This document shows positions 1-9,492 of a stretch of DNA of 24,264 nucleotides, one piece after another; the stretch's first letter is position 1; every line of letters starts with the position of its first letter. The translations under genes were made by a program, and so were the position numbers. The notes below the pieces were generated by a model. It was not told the origin of the DNA. It did not search any database and saw only the letters and a list, made by a program, of their open reading frames with translations. Source of the stretch: a virus; IMG/VR virus record IMGVR_UViG_3300042924_002106, positions 1 through 24,264 of that record; one strand, given 5' to 3'.

Positions 1-1
1 T

Positions 2-838
2 GGCGCTGTAGGTAACGTAACTGCAACTCATGCGAACGGTAAGATTACCACAGTTAAGTTTGAGCAAATGCCTGGACATATTATTGGTGGATCAGGATAC
101 TCTCAAGAAATTTTACCGACAGCAAACGTTCTCTCTACTACAGGAAATGGTGCCAATATCGTTGTTACTGCGGTTCTTGGTGACGGCGAATCATTAAGAG
201 CAACCACAGATACGATTGGTACAATTCTTAAGCTGACACTGTTGAATGGTGGATCAGGTTATGAAACTCCTCCAACAATCAATCTAAAAGCACTTGGTGA
301 TGGCACAGCACAGGCAAGCTCAAACATTCTCACAGGCGTTTACTTCTATGCTGGTCGTTACATAAATGATGATGGACATCTTTCAAGCTTTAACTTCTTG
401 CAAGATAGAGACTATTATCAAAACTATTCTTATGTTGTAAGACTTGATGCATCACTAAGAGAATATCGTAAGGCTCTTCTTGATCTTCTACATCCAGCAG
501 GCATGAAGTTGCTTGGCGAATATCTATTTGAAGATACGGATGTTGCTGGAGATACCATTGTCAGTAATCATCCTGCAACTTATAACACAAGCTACTCATA
601 TGCATATGGAAATTATGTGTCTACTGTGGCATCAACAAATGTTCGCATAAACATATCATCACACGGATTGAGCAAGAACGATGCTGTTTACATCGAATTT
701 ACCTCTGGCAACATTTACAGCAATGCTATAAACACTGGTTACTACACAGTAAATGGTGCCAATGCAGGAACGTTCTTCATTACCTACGAGAATAATATAA
801 ACGCTAATGGTAATGCTCTCATCTATTATGCGACATAA
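2..838 (+). CDS. Baseplate/virion structural protein, 3' end only (gene 7 position)
   Basis: The reading frame is open to the left edge, so this is the last 278 residues of a longer gene; the ATG at 68 is internal. Two GGSGY-type beta repeats (from about 86 and 245) are followed by a conserved block with GRYINDDG, LQDRDYYQ and LLHPAGMKLLGE (about 350-530). The last 70 residues are a beta-rich tail with HGLSKNDAVYIEFTSG. I associate this combination with structural proteins of T4-like aquatic phages. It lies directly before gp8, where T4 has gene 7 (a baseplate wedge protein), so a baseplate wedge role is inferred from position. I see no direct similarity to T4 gp7. The stop codon is part of a late-promoter-like motif serving gp8. 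Confidence 0.6.
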   Translation, partial: GAVGNVTATHANGKITTVKFEQMPGHIIGGSGYSQEILPTANVLSTTGNGANIVVTAVLGDGESLRATTDTIGTILKLTLLNGGSGYETPPTINLKALGDGTAQASSNILTGVYFYAGRYINDDGHLSSFNFLQDRDYYQNYSYVVRLDASLREYRKALLDLLHPAGMKLLGEYLFEDTDVAGDTIVSNHPATYNTSYSYAYGNYVSTVASTNVRINISSHGLSKNDAVYIEFTSGNIYSNAINTGYYTVNGANAGTFFITYENNINANGNALIYYAT

Positions 839-841
839 ATA
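834..841 (+). promoter_or_regulatory. T4-type late promoter -10 motif before gp8
   Basis: The octamer CATAAATA differs at the first base from the T4 late consensus TATAAATA. It ends 25 bases before the gp8 ATG, a spacing like that of the stronger copy before gp13. It overlaps the TAA stop of the preceding gene at 836-838. T4-like phages read late genes from such motifs with gp55 sigma and the gp45 clamp. Neither protein is encoded here, so use of the motif is inferred. Confidence 0.5.
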
Positions 842-866
842 ATCAACAAAACATTTGGAATTAAAT

Positions 867-2198
867 ATGGTATCGGTAATCTCTAAAAATATCTCAGTTT
901 TTTCCGCAAAGCAATTTGTTGAATCTGTTTCTGAAGAAGCAAACACCAAGTTGTATTTGACTTATGGAAGACCACTAGCATGGTCAAACGATGCTTCTCC
1001 TACTCAAGCAAACTCATCAGTGACCAGCTTCTATGAAGTATGGAATAACATGATAGGCGGCAAGAGAATTACTGGTAATGACGTTAGACTTGTTGCCCCT
1101 AGATATGACTGGTCAGCAAACACTGTTTATCCTGCTTATGATCATTGCACATGTTCTCTTCTACTTTTTGCAGCAAATGTCAAGTTCTATGTTCTAACTT
1201 CGGATTGGAATGTTTACAAGTGTATCGCAAATAACTACGGGGCACCATCCACAACAAAGCCAACATCTGTTCAAGTGAATGATACTTTCCAGACAGAAGA
1301 TGGATACATTTGGAAATACATGTATACTGTGTCAGCATCAGATAGATTGCGCTTTACCACAGCAGATTATATTCCTGTTAGAAAACTTACTCTAGATGAT
1401 AACACTCTTCAATGGGACGTTCAACAGGGTGCAGTTCATGGCGCACTAAATTACATAAAAGTTACTAACGGCGGATCGAACTATTCTAACGCCAATGCAA
1501 TTTCTATCGCAATTACGGGCGATGGTACATCGACAGCAAATGCTTATGCGACAATAAACGTGTCAACAAATACGATTTCGGCCATCGTTGTAGATGATGT
1601 CGGTCGTGATTACACTTATGCTACAGCTACAGTCACGGCAGGCGTAGGTTCGGGCGCAGTGCTTAGACCAATTATCAGTCCGCCAGGAGGACATGGGTCA
1701 AATCCAGAAACGGAACTTGGCGCATCAAATGTTATGATCAACGTTAGAATTAAGGGAAGTGAAGGAGATAAGCTTCCAACGACAAACGATTTCAGACAAA
1801 TTGCTCTTATTCAAGATCCATATTTATTGTCAACAAACACGGTAACATCGAATACTGTTTTCTCTCAGACAGTAAAGATGAACGTTAACGGTTCTTCTAC
1901 AAACTTTGTTGAAGATGAAATTGTTTTCCAGGGCGCATCACTTGAAACTGCCACATTTAGAGCGACAGTTGTTAAGTGGGATGCACCAAACTTATTGCTA
2001 GAGTTGACAAATGTTGCTGGAAATCCAACGACAGATTTGTTGAAAGGTGTCTCAAGTAGAGCATCGTGGTATGTAAACACGATTAGGTTTGAAGACTTTG
2101 AGCCTAATTCTGGACAACTCTTATATATAGATAATATAAAACCAATTATTAGATCGGCCGACCAGACGGAAGATTTTAAGATCGTGCTAAAGTTTTAG
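867..2198 (+). CDS. gp8: Baseplate wedge subunit gp8
   Basis: 443 residues; T4 gp8 has 334. It forms part of the wedge that surrounds the baseplate hub. Conserved gp8 features appear in order: LYLTYGRPLAWS (about 29-40), VAPRYDWS (about 76-83), TEDGYIWKYMYTV (about 143-155), NDFRQIALIQDP (about 307-318) and the C-terminal ADQTEDFKIVLKF, which matches the DQTEEINILFTF end of T4 gp8. Two insertions explain the extra length: a GGSxY-type module (about 197-266) and a small beta module (about 334-406) that also resembles a segment of gp14. I chose ATG 867, with a weak TTTGGA at 854-859, over the in-frame TTG at 855. The next gene starts 15 bases after the stop. Confidence 0.9.
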   Translation: MVSVISKNISVFSAKQFVESVSEEANTKLYLTYGRPLAWSNDASPTQANSSVTSFYEVWNNMIGGKRITGNDVRLVAPRYDWSANTVYPAYDHCTCSLLLFAANVKFYVLTSDWNVYKCIANNYGAPSTTKPTSVQVNDTFQTEDGYIWKYMYTVSASDRLRFTTADYIPVRKLTLDDNTLQWDVQQGAVHGALNYIKVTNGGSNYSNANAISIAITGDGTSTANAYATINVSTNTISAIVVDDVGRDYTYATATVTAGVGSGAVLRPIISPPGGHGSNPETELGASNVMINVRIKGSEGDKLPTTNDFRQIALIQDPYLLSTNTVTSNTVFSQTVKMNVNGSSTNFVEDEIVFQGASLETATFRATVVKWDAPNLLLELTNVAGNPTTDLLKGVSSRASWYVNTIRFEDFEPNSGQLLYIDNIKPIIRSADQTEDFKIVLKF

Positions 2199-2202
2199 AG
2201 GT
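2197..2202 (+). promoter_or_regulatory. Ribosome binding site for the DUF4815 giant protein
   Basis: AGAGGT lies 11 bases before ATG 2214, slightly farther than usual, and its first bases are the end of the gp8 TAG stop. It supports ATG 2214 as the start. Confidence 0.55.
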
Positions 2203-2213
2203 AAATTAAAAAG

Positions 2214-5200
2214 ATGGCAAAAGCAAATATAGCAAACACTCAGGTTGTTCCAGTAGAATCTACTGTGTTTCCTTACTATGACGATTTTAGTGAGGACAAG
2301 AATTTTCATAGAATACTGTTCAGACCTGGATATGCTGTTCAAGCAAGAGAACTAACACAGCTTCAAACAATTCTTCAAAATCAGATTGAAAGATTTGGTT
2401 CTCACATTTTTGCTGAAGGATCACTAGTTCTTGGTGGACAAATCTCTACAGATTTCTCTACAAACATGATCACTCTAAACTCTCAGTTTGCAAATACTGA
2501 TATTAACTTAGTTGATTTTTCTGGACAAGTAATCAACGAAGTTACAGGAGATAAAAAAGCTCGCGCTAAGGTTATTGCCATCGACTCTAGCGTAGCTACT
2601 GCTCCTGTTCTTGCCATCAAGTATCTTTCTGGTTCCGAATTTGCAAACAACGATACTATTCAGGTAAATAACACAACAACAAATGCCTCAATTTCTCTCG
2701 TAACAAATTCTATCAAGGGATCAACGGTTCAGGTAAGAGAGGGCATCTTCTTTATCTCTGGTTACTTTGTAAAAGCACCAACACAGACTATCATTCTAGA
2801 AAAGAATAGCGCAACGCCTTCATATAGAGTTGGACTAGAACTTCAAGATGATATCATTACTGAAGATAGTGATGCTTCACTGTTAGATCCAGCGCAAGAA
2901 TCATATAACTATCAGGCACCTGGTGCAACAAGATATCAAGTAAATCTTGTACTGTCAAAGCGTCCTTTAAATGATGATTCTGATACAAGCAAGTTTATTG
3001 AACTTCTTCGTGTAAGAAATGGTGTAATTCAAAAAGTTATAAAGTATCCAACATACTCTGAAATTGAAAAAACTTTAGCTCGCAGAACATACGACGAATC
3101 TGGAGACTATACAATTGATCCATTCCTCATTGAATTGAAGGCAAACACTCAAAACACAAGTCTAGTTCGTGCTATTCTTGATCCAGGTAAAGCCTATGTT
3201 AAGGGATATGAATTTGAAACAATTGCTCCAACAGACATCATTGTTGAAAAAGCAAGAACAACTGCTCCAGTAGAAAACTACAATCTTTCTATGCCAGGTG
3301 GTAACTATATCATCGTAGAAAAAATCCGCGCAAAGGGTAACTCGTTCTTCAATACATCTATTCTTGAAAAGGCGGATATTCATTGCGTTAAGCACGCCAA
3401 TGTAGCAACATCTTCTACCAATGCTTATAATTCAACAAAGATTGGTACGACATATATCAAGAATATGACATATGATAGTTCTACATTCAATCAAAACTCA
3501 GACGCTTATCGCTACAAAGCGTATCTGTTTGATACCAACTTTGTTTCTTTGACAAGTGACAATGCGTTTTCTAATGCAAACAGTGTGATCTTCAGGGCTA
3601 ACGCATATATTATTGGCAGTGGTGCTTCTACAAGAACCTATGTTCTAAATGATCTTGCCAACTTTACTGGCGAATTTAGACTTCTATATAACGTGTATCT
3701 TGCACCAAATGAAATTCGTCTTTATCAGGGCAATGACTCGAGTCAGACCGATCTCATTGGTTCAGCCAACGCTGTAAACAACTATTTTACTGGCGTATTT
3801 GCTCCTACAGAGGGCGAAATTCTAGAACACGAAAGACTTGGCGGCAGTCGCTTCGTTGGTGTTCTTGGTAGAGGACCAGCTTTAGGTATTGATGATCAGG
3901 GTCGTTTTGGCATCATTCGTGCTGGACACGGAACATCAAAGAACTATTATAAAGTAGAAGTTCTTGGCGGTTCGCCATTCGAATTTTCATATTCTGTTCG
4001 TCAGAACAACGCAACACAATTAATACAGTTGGCAAACTTGGCAAATGCTACAGCGGCCGCCAGAGTATCATCTGTAAACGGTGCTTATGAAGATGTTGTA
4101 CTTCGCATCTATGAAGGTAATGCTAGAGGTTATAAGGGAACAATTACAGCTTACAACGGTACAACTCGTACCGCTACTGTAACACCTGCATTTACTGGTT
4201 TACTTCCAAATACATCATCGAAGTTCTCTCTCACTTTTGATGAGACTGATATTGAATCGATTGTTACTGGAACAACAAACAAAGATGCTGTTGCTGATAT
4301 CTCCATATCATCTAAGGTTGGCGGAATAGAAGACGGCGATTCATTTATTGAAGATAAATCATTCTCGCCTTTAATTTTCCAATTGCCAAATGCTCCTGTT
4401 GCAGCAAACTCAATTGCAGAACAAGAATTTTCTTATAACAAGCTGTTCTCTTCAGTGGAGTTTAACAGTAGCGGTATCGCTCAAATTTCAGCCGATACTG
4501 GCGAAGCATTTGTTGGTGATGGACTTCTTAGCGATTCTGAAATTCTAGAAAACTATACAGTTATCATCACAAATAACAGAGGATCTACAAACGTTGCAAA
4601 CGGTCAGTTGTTAGCATTTACAAGAAGTGGATATTCTATCACTGTTGATGCTGGAACTGGTATTGCTAACTTGACAACAGGAATTGCATCTGCTGATATT
4701 CCTGATGGATTTACAGCTAAAGTTATTACTAGACAGAATATCAACACAGGCAATAAGAGACTTCAAAAGACAAAAACTAGAATTGCAGGTAATAATGTTC
4801 AACTGCTTTCTTTCACTGCCGCTGACGGCAGATTTGGTGCAAGCAACACATCGGTATATCTAAATGCTGGTCAGGTCTTTATCACTAATCCAAATAAAGT
4901 GAATGGTCAGGGTGACAATCTTTATATTTCAGACGTTGCTAATCTTGTTAGGGTTTATGAATCAGCAACTAACGCGATTGCAGCAAATACCAGATTCTCT
5001 GGTGGCGGCCTAAGCGATGTAACAAACAAATACACTCTAGATAATGGACAAAATGACAGCTTCTATGATCATGCCAAAATCATTTTAAGACCTGGAGTAG
5101 CTCCTCCAAAGGGAGCTATTGTTGCAGTTGTAAACTATTTCAGACATGATTTAACACCTGGTGATGGATATTTCAGTGTTGATTCTTACAACAGCATCGA

Positions 5201-8200
5201 TTACGGTCAAATTCCAGAATTTACAGACAAGAAGACTGGTGAAATTTATAGACTTAGAGATTGCATCGACTTCCGTCCTGCGAGAACAAATGCAACTAAC
5301 ACAGAATCAACTTTCAGTCTAACAGGAAATAAAGTTCCTATTCCAGATTCATCTTTTGATCTTGACTATGCTTATTATTTGCCGCGCATTGACAAATTGG
5401 TATTGACGAGAGAACGCGATTTTGAAGTGATCAAAGGCAAGCCAAGAAGAAATCCTCAAGAGCCAAAAGAGGGCGAAGATGATATGCTTCTTTATACCTT
5501 GACAATTCCTCCTTATACTTTTTCTCCTAAGGACATTGAAATTAAGTTCCATGAGAACAGAAGATATACAATGCGCGATATCGGTCAAATTGATCGTCGT
5601 GTTAAGAATCTTGAGTATTATGCTACGCTTTCGTTGCTAGAGAAGCAAGCAACTGATAAGCCTGTTTTTGACAATAGAGGATTAGAAAGAACGAAATATG
5701 GTATCGTTGTAGATTCTTTCGGCGGTCATGCTGTCGGTGACGTAAGAAATCCAGACTACAGAATAGCTATTGATAAGAATGCTGGTGAAATGAGACCTAG
5801 CCACCATACTCGAAACATAGATTTAGACTATGAAAGAAGTGGCGCATATGCAGATGTTGATAGAAAAAACAATGTCTTCATTCTAAAGCACACTGAAGAA
5901 GAGTATATAACTCAGCCATATGCGACAAAGAATATCTCTGTAACTGACTTCTTAATTGCCAAGTTTGATGGTAATTTGAAGCTAGTTCCAGAAAGCGATA
6001 TCTGGCATGAAGATGAAATTCTTCCAGACGTTATCGTAAACATCGGTGGCGAAAACGATGCATGGAAAACAATCAGCAGAGCTTTGTCTCTAATTGAAGA
6101 CGAAGATAATCCTTTTGGTAAAGAGTGGAATGATTGGGAAACAATCTCTACTGGTAAACCAAGACTATTGAACTCTGTGTCTGATACTGACGTTTCAAAA
6201 TCAAATTGGGTACAAACTCCAAATCCAAATGATAATAAAAACAGACAACAGCGAACTGTCACAACTACAACAACCGTTTCAAACACATATAGCGTGAAAG
6301 TTGAACAAAGCAGAACAGGAACGCAGACATCACTTACAACTGAAGTTGTTAATAAATCTTTGGGCGCTAAAGTTGTAGACTCAAGCATTATTCCTTACAT
6401 TCGCTCTAGACCCATCAATTATCTGTCCGAAGGACTAAGACCTGAGAGAAGATATTTTCATTGGTTTGACAATACAAACATTGATGAATACATCGCTCGT
6501 CCGAATGAAATTGTAATCAACAAGCTAAACAGTATCAGATTCCGCGGACTTGAAAGCGGAGAAGGCGAACAGCTTGTTTCAGGACAAAATTCTGCTCCGT
6601 TAATTTTGGTTAATGGTAGAACATTATATGTAGGACCTGAAAATGGCGATGATTTCCAAAACTTTGATGTGACATCTGATACATACTTTGTTTCTAAAGG
6701 TAGAACTGCGAACAATAACGCGGCTACCTTAACACAAAGGTCGGAATCATACACATTCACAAAGAACGGCACAGTATTCATATTCTACAATACATATGCC
6801 GCTCTAAATTCTGTTGAAATTTACAGATCAAACGGTACTGTTAATATATCTAACACTGCTCCTATCTTTGTGGCCAATTCAACATATACCGATGGTCGTA
6901 AGCCAAATAAAGCAGAACTTAGAGCGTATCTATCTATTCCTTATTCTGGCGCCAACGTTGCTCCTTCACGCTTTATTGGTCCGTTCGGTCAACCAAGCGA
7001 ATTGGGAGAAAACGATCAAAACAGATTTGGTATTTTTGAACTTGATTTTGACAAGTCTGAGGGCAACACAATTCACGTTGTTGTAGGAAATAATCAAGTT
7101 TCTGGTAGAGGAAGTCCCTATCAGTATGCAATCTCATTGAACAGAAAAGAAAGTGAGTTGTTAACTGTCGGACAAACAATTATAGGTTCTATCACAGGTG
7201 CAACAGCTAATATTGCAAGTATCAATCACTACACTGGAAGCGCAAGACCTATCTCTGGAACAACAGCCACAAATAGAATTGCTCTTGCTAGAACAGCAAG
7301 TTCGGTAAATAATTACTATGTTGGCAACACAGTGTTTATTGTATCAGGACAAGGCGCAGGACAAAGTGCGTTAATCACAAGTTACAATGGCACAACAAAG
7401 ATAGCCACAGTTAACGTTGCTTGGACATCTGTTCCAATCTCTAACTCAATTTACTCAATAGGTCACAACCAATCAAATGAAGATGGTGATCTTCCAGGAA
7501 CGTTCTTCATTCCTGCAACAGAAGATTTGAAGTTTAGAACTGGTGAACGTCTAATGAAGGTTACCGATTCTGTACAGAATGATGATGATGATGCAACATC
7601 TAAAGCTTCAACTCTTTATCATGCTATGGGTCTATTGAACACTAAGCAGGGTGATGTATTAAGCACAAGAGTTCCTGTAATTGATACAAAAACTATCACT
7701 AAAAATAGAACAGTAACCGACAGATTTAATACAACTGAAGTAACTACAGCAGAACAAAATGAATTTAGAATTTATAAAGATCCTATTGCACAAACATTTA
7801 TGGTATCTAGTGCTGAATATCCGCAAGGTCTCTTCTTAACATCTGTTGATCTTTACTTTGCAAGAAAAGATGATAGATTGCCTGTTTATGTTGAATTAAG
7901 ACCTACTGTAAATGGTTATCCTTCTTCTAGTATAATTCATCCTCACAGCACTGTTACGCTTAAGCCAGCTAGTGTAAATGTTTCAACTGTGCCAAGCGTA
8001 ACACAAGCTAACACAGCAACAACATTTACATTCAAGTCTCCAGTTTATCTGCCACCAGGCGAACATGCCTTTGTTGTCGGATCTGACTCGGCCGAATATG
8101 AAGTGTTTGTGTGTGAAGTTGGTCAAACACAAATTGGAACTGGTGCTAGAATTTCTAAGCAGCCATATTTAGGATCATCATTTAGATCGCAAAACTCTAC

Positions 8201-9248
8201 AACTTGGACACCTTTCCAATTTGAAGATATTATGTTCAAACTGAACAAGGCAAGATTTACGCTGGGAACAGGAACTGTTCTTCTGACAAATGCCAAAATA
8301 AATACCAAAAAGAATTATGATGGTGTTTATTTGACAACAGAAGAATTGAAGTTTGCGGGAACAAGTATCTCTTATGAGCTAAAGACTAACGTCGATAACT
8401 ATTTCGATATCATTCCAGACAGAACAACAATGTTCCAGCCATCTGGCGGCTCTTATACTCAGAGAGAAGTTGGTCCTGGACAAGGAACTATGAACGTTCG
8501 CGTCAGAATGACAACAACAAATCCTGATTTGACGCCAGTTCTTGATCTTGACCGTGTTTCAGTAAAAGCCATTGAAAACATTGTAACTAATGGTGGAATA
8601 ACAGACGGTCTAATCAAAGTAAAAGAAGGTGGTACTGGTTATAATGCAGCATCAATTTCTATTACTGGAGGCGGTGGTGTAGGAGCCAATGCCTATGCAC
8701 GAATTACAGATGATGGAGAAATTGAAGCCATTGTCGTAACTGCTCCAGGATCAGGTTACTTTGGAACGCCAACAATTACAATAACAGGCGATGGCTCTGG
8801 AGCAGTTGCTTCATTTAACTCTGAAGAAAGCGGTTCTGGCGGTAATATGAAAGCCCGCTATATTACCCGTAAGGTTACACTCGCTGACGGATTTGATGCT
8901 GGTGACTTGAAGGTTTATCTTGATGCTTACAAGCCTACTGGTACAGACTTATCTGTTTACTACAAGGTATTGAACAGCACAGACAATACAGAGTTTGAGC
9001 AAAGACCATATATACAAATGACACAAGTAGGCAAAGATGTTCGTTCTAGAGATGAATCTGAGTTCATTGAATACGAATTTGTTCCAAATGTAAGTGAGGG
9101 CAAGATCAAGTATAATCCAAATGATGATCAGAATCAGTTCAAGACTTTCAAATACTTTGCTATCAAGATAGTATTGACAGCACGATTCTCAAGTATTGTT
9201 CCTAAAGTTAAGAACTTGAGAATTATGGCATTACCAGAAAGCGATTGA
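2214..9248 (+). CDS. Giant DUF4815-type baseplate/tail structural protein
   Basis: 2344 residues. The N-terminus has the DUF4815 signature of T4-like aquatic phages: VFPYYDDFSEDKNFHRILF, PGYAVQARELTQLQ and QNQIERFGSHIF (about 19-65), then DPGKAYVKGYEFET near 324. A second conserved part holds YYLPRIDKLVLTRER (about 1053) and RDIGQIDRRVKNLEYYATL (about 1120-1138). A Thr-rich TVTTTTTVSNTY linker lies near 1350 and RPINYLSEGLRPERRYFHW near 1400. A beta-sandwich-like block with DPIAQTFMVSS and PVYLPPGEHAFVVGSDS spans about 1855-2020. A GGTGY/GSGYFGTP module lies near 2138-2200. A short GxYNGTTxxATV module occurs twice (about 4129-4230 and 7348-7425). DUF4815 has no assigned biochemical role. Position after gp8 suggests the baseplate periphery, replacing T4 gp9/gp10, and it may carry the fibres. 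I see no enzyme motif. Confidence 0.85.
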   Translation: MAKANIANTQVVPVESTVFPYYDDFSEDKNFHRILFRPGYAVQARELTQLQTILQNQIERFGSHIFAEGSLVLGGQISTDFSTNMITLNSQFANTDINLVDFSGQVINEVTGDKKARAKVIAIDSSVATAPVLAIKYLSGSEFANNDTIQVNNTTTNASISLVTNSIKGSTVQVREGIFFISGYFVKAPTQTIILEKNSATPSYRVGLELQDDIITEDSDASLLDPAQESYNYQAPGATRYQVNLVLSKRPLNDDSDTSKFIELLRVRNGVIQKVIKYPTYSEIEKTLARRTYDESGDYTIDPFLIELKANTQNTSLVRAILDPGKAYVKGYEFETIAPTDIIVEKARTTAPVENYNLSMPGGNYIIVEKIRAKGNSFFNTSILEKADIHCVKHANVATSSTNAYNSTKIGTTYIKNMTYDSSTFNQNSDAYRYKAYLFDTNFVSLTSDNAFSNANSVIFRANAYIIGSGASTRTYVLNDLANFTGEFRLLYNVYLAPNEIRLYQGNDSSQTDLIGSANAVNNYFTGVFAPTEGEILEHERLGGSRFVGVLGRGPALGIDDQGRFGIIRAGHGTSKNYYKVEVLGGSPFEFSYSVRQNNATQLIQLANLANATAAARVSSVNGAYEDVVLRIYEGNARGYKGTITAYNGTTRTATVTPAFTGLLPNTSSKFSLTFDETDIESIVTGTTNKDAVADISISSKVGGIEDGDSFIEDKSFSPLIFQLPNAPVAANSIAEQEFSYNKLFSSVEFNSSGIAQISADTGEAFVGDGLLSDSEILENYTVIITNNRGSTNVANGQLLAFTRSGYSITVDAGTGIANLTTGIASADIPDGFTAKVITRQNINTGNKRLQKTKTRIAGNNVQLLSFTAADGRFGASNTSVYLNAGQVFITNPNKVNGQGDNLYISDVANLVRVYESATNAIAANTRFSGGGLSDVTNKYTLDNGQNDSFYDHAKIILRPGVAPPKGAIVAVVNYFRHDLTPGDGYFSVDSYNSIDYGQIPEFTDKKTGEIYRLRDCIDFRPARTNATNTESTFSLTGNKVPIPDSSFDLDYAYYLPRIDKLVLTRERDFEVIKGKPRRNPQEPKEGEDDMLLYTLTIPPYTFSPKDIEIKFHENRRYTMRDIGQIDRRVKNLEYYATLSLLEKQATDKPVFDNRGLERTKYGIVVDSFGGHAVGDVRNPDYRIAIDKNAGEMRPSHHTRNIDLDYERSGAYADVDRKNNVFILKHTEEEYITQPYATKNISVTDFLIAKFDGNLKLVPESDIWHEDEILPDVIVNIGGENDAWKTISRALSLIEDEDNPFGKEWNDWETISTGKPRLLNSVSDTDVSKSNWVQTPNPNDNKNRQQRTVTTTTTVSNTYSVKVEQSRTGTQTSLTTEVVNKSLGAKVVDSSIIPYIRSRPINYLSEGLRPERRYFHWFDNTNIDEYIARPNEIVINKLNSIRFRGLESGEGEQLVSGQNSAPLILVNGRTLYVGPENGDDFQNFDVTSDTYFVSKGRTANNNAATLTQRSESYTFTKNGTVFIFYNTYAALNSVEIYRSNGTVNISNTAPIFVANSTYTDGRKPNKAELRAYLSIPYSGANVAPSRFIGPFGQPSELGENDQNRFGIFELDFDKSEGNTIHVVVGNNQVSGRGSPYQYAISLNRKESELLTVGQTIIGSITGATANIASINHYTGSARPISGTTATNRIALARTASSVNNYYVGNTVFIVSGQGAGQSALITSYNGTTKIATVNVAWTSVPISNSIYSIGHNQSNEDGDLPGTFFIPATEDLKFRTGERLMKVTDSVQNDDDDATSKASTLYHAMGLLNTKQGDVLSTRVPVIDTKTITKNRTVTDRFNTTEVTTAEQNEFRIYKDPIAQTFMVSSAEYPQGLFLTSVDLYFARKDDRLPVYVELRPTVNGYPSSSIIHPHSTVTLKPASVNVSTVPSVTQANTATTFTFKSPVYLPPGEHAFVVGSDSAEYEVFVCEVGQTQIGTGARISKQPYLGSSFRSQNSTTWTPFQFEDIMFKLNKARFTLGTGTVLLTNAKINTKKNYDGVYLTTEELKFAGTSISYELKTNVDNYFDIIPDRTTMFQPSGGSYTQREVGPGQGTMNVRVRMTTTNPDLTPVLDLDRVSVKAIENIVTNGGITDGLIKVKEGGTGYNAASISITGGGGVGANAYARITDDGEIEAIVVTAPGSGYFGTPTITITGDGSGAVASFNSEESGSGGNMKARYITRKVTLADGFDAGDLKVYLDAYKPTGTDLSVYYKVLNSTDNTEFEQRPYIQMTQVGKDVRSRDESEFIEYEFVPNVSEGKIKYNPNDDQNQFKTFKYFAIKIVLTARFSSIVPKVKNLRIMALPESD

Positions 9249-9249
9249 T

Positions 9250-9492
9250 ATGAGTGAAAAAGTTCAAATTGAAGGCAAATCAAATCTTGTCCGAGACATC
9301 AATTCAAAGGCCTTACTCAATACGGATTTAAGGTCTTTGAATGAATATCAGTTGAAGAAAAAGATGATGATTAGTATGGAACAAAATGAAAGTGAGATAA
9401 ATAACATAAAAGAACGTTTAAGTAAAATAGATTCGCTAGAATCTGATTTGAAAGACATTAAAGATTTGCTTCAAAGGATAATCAATAAATGA
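9250..9492 (+). CDS. Small coiled-coil protein, possibly virion-associated
   Basis: 80 residues, charged, with no signal peptide or membrane segment. The N-terminal half has SNLVRDINSKALLNTDLRS, a pattern I associate with small uncharacterised proteins of T4-like aquatic phages. The C-terminal half (about 45-79) is a strong heptad coiled coil with I/L at core positions (INNIKERLSKIDSLESDLKD). It starts one base after the giant DUF4815 gene, and its stop overlaps the start of fibre 1 (ATGA at 9489-9492), which indicates translational coupling. The context suggests a linker or assembly factor between the giant protein and fibre 1. That is inference; the function is unknown. Confidence 0.7.
   Translation: MSEKVQIEGKSNLVRDINSKALLNTDLRSLNEYQLKKKMMISMEQNESEINNIKERLSKIDSLESDLKDIKDLLQRIINK

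Noticed and set aside
855-866. TTG start for gp8
   Set aside because: It would add only four residues; ATG 867 has suitable spacing from the weak TTTGGA site.
5912-6388. 158-codon open frame on the - strand
   Set aside because: It is antisense to well-conserved coding sequence of the DUF4815 gene, has no family signature and no ribosome binding site that I can see.
9396-9403. GATAAATA inside the 80-residue gene, 86 bases before fibre 1
   Set aside because: It has one mismatch to the octamer, lies within coding sequence and is far from the start codon. It could be a weak late promoter for fibre 1, but the sequence alone does not support it.
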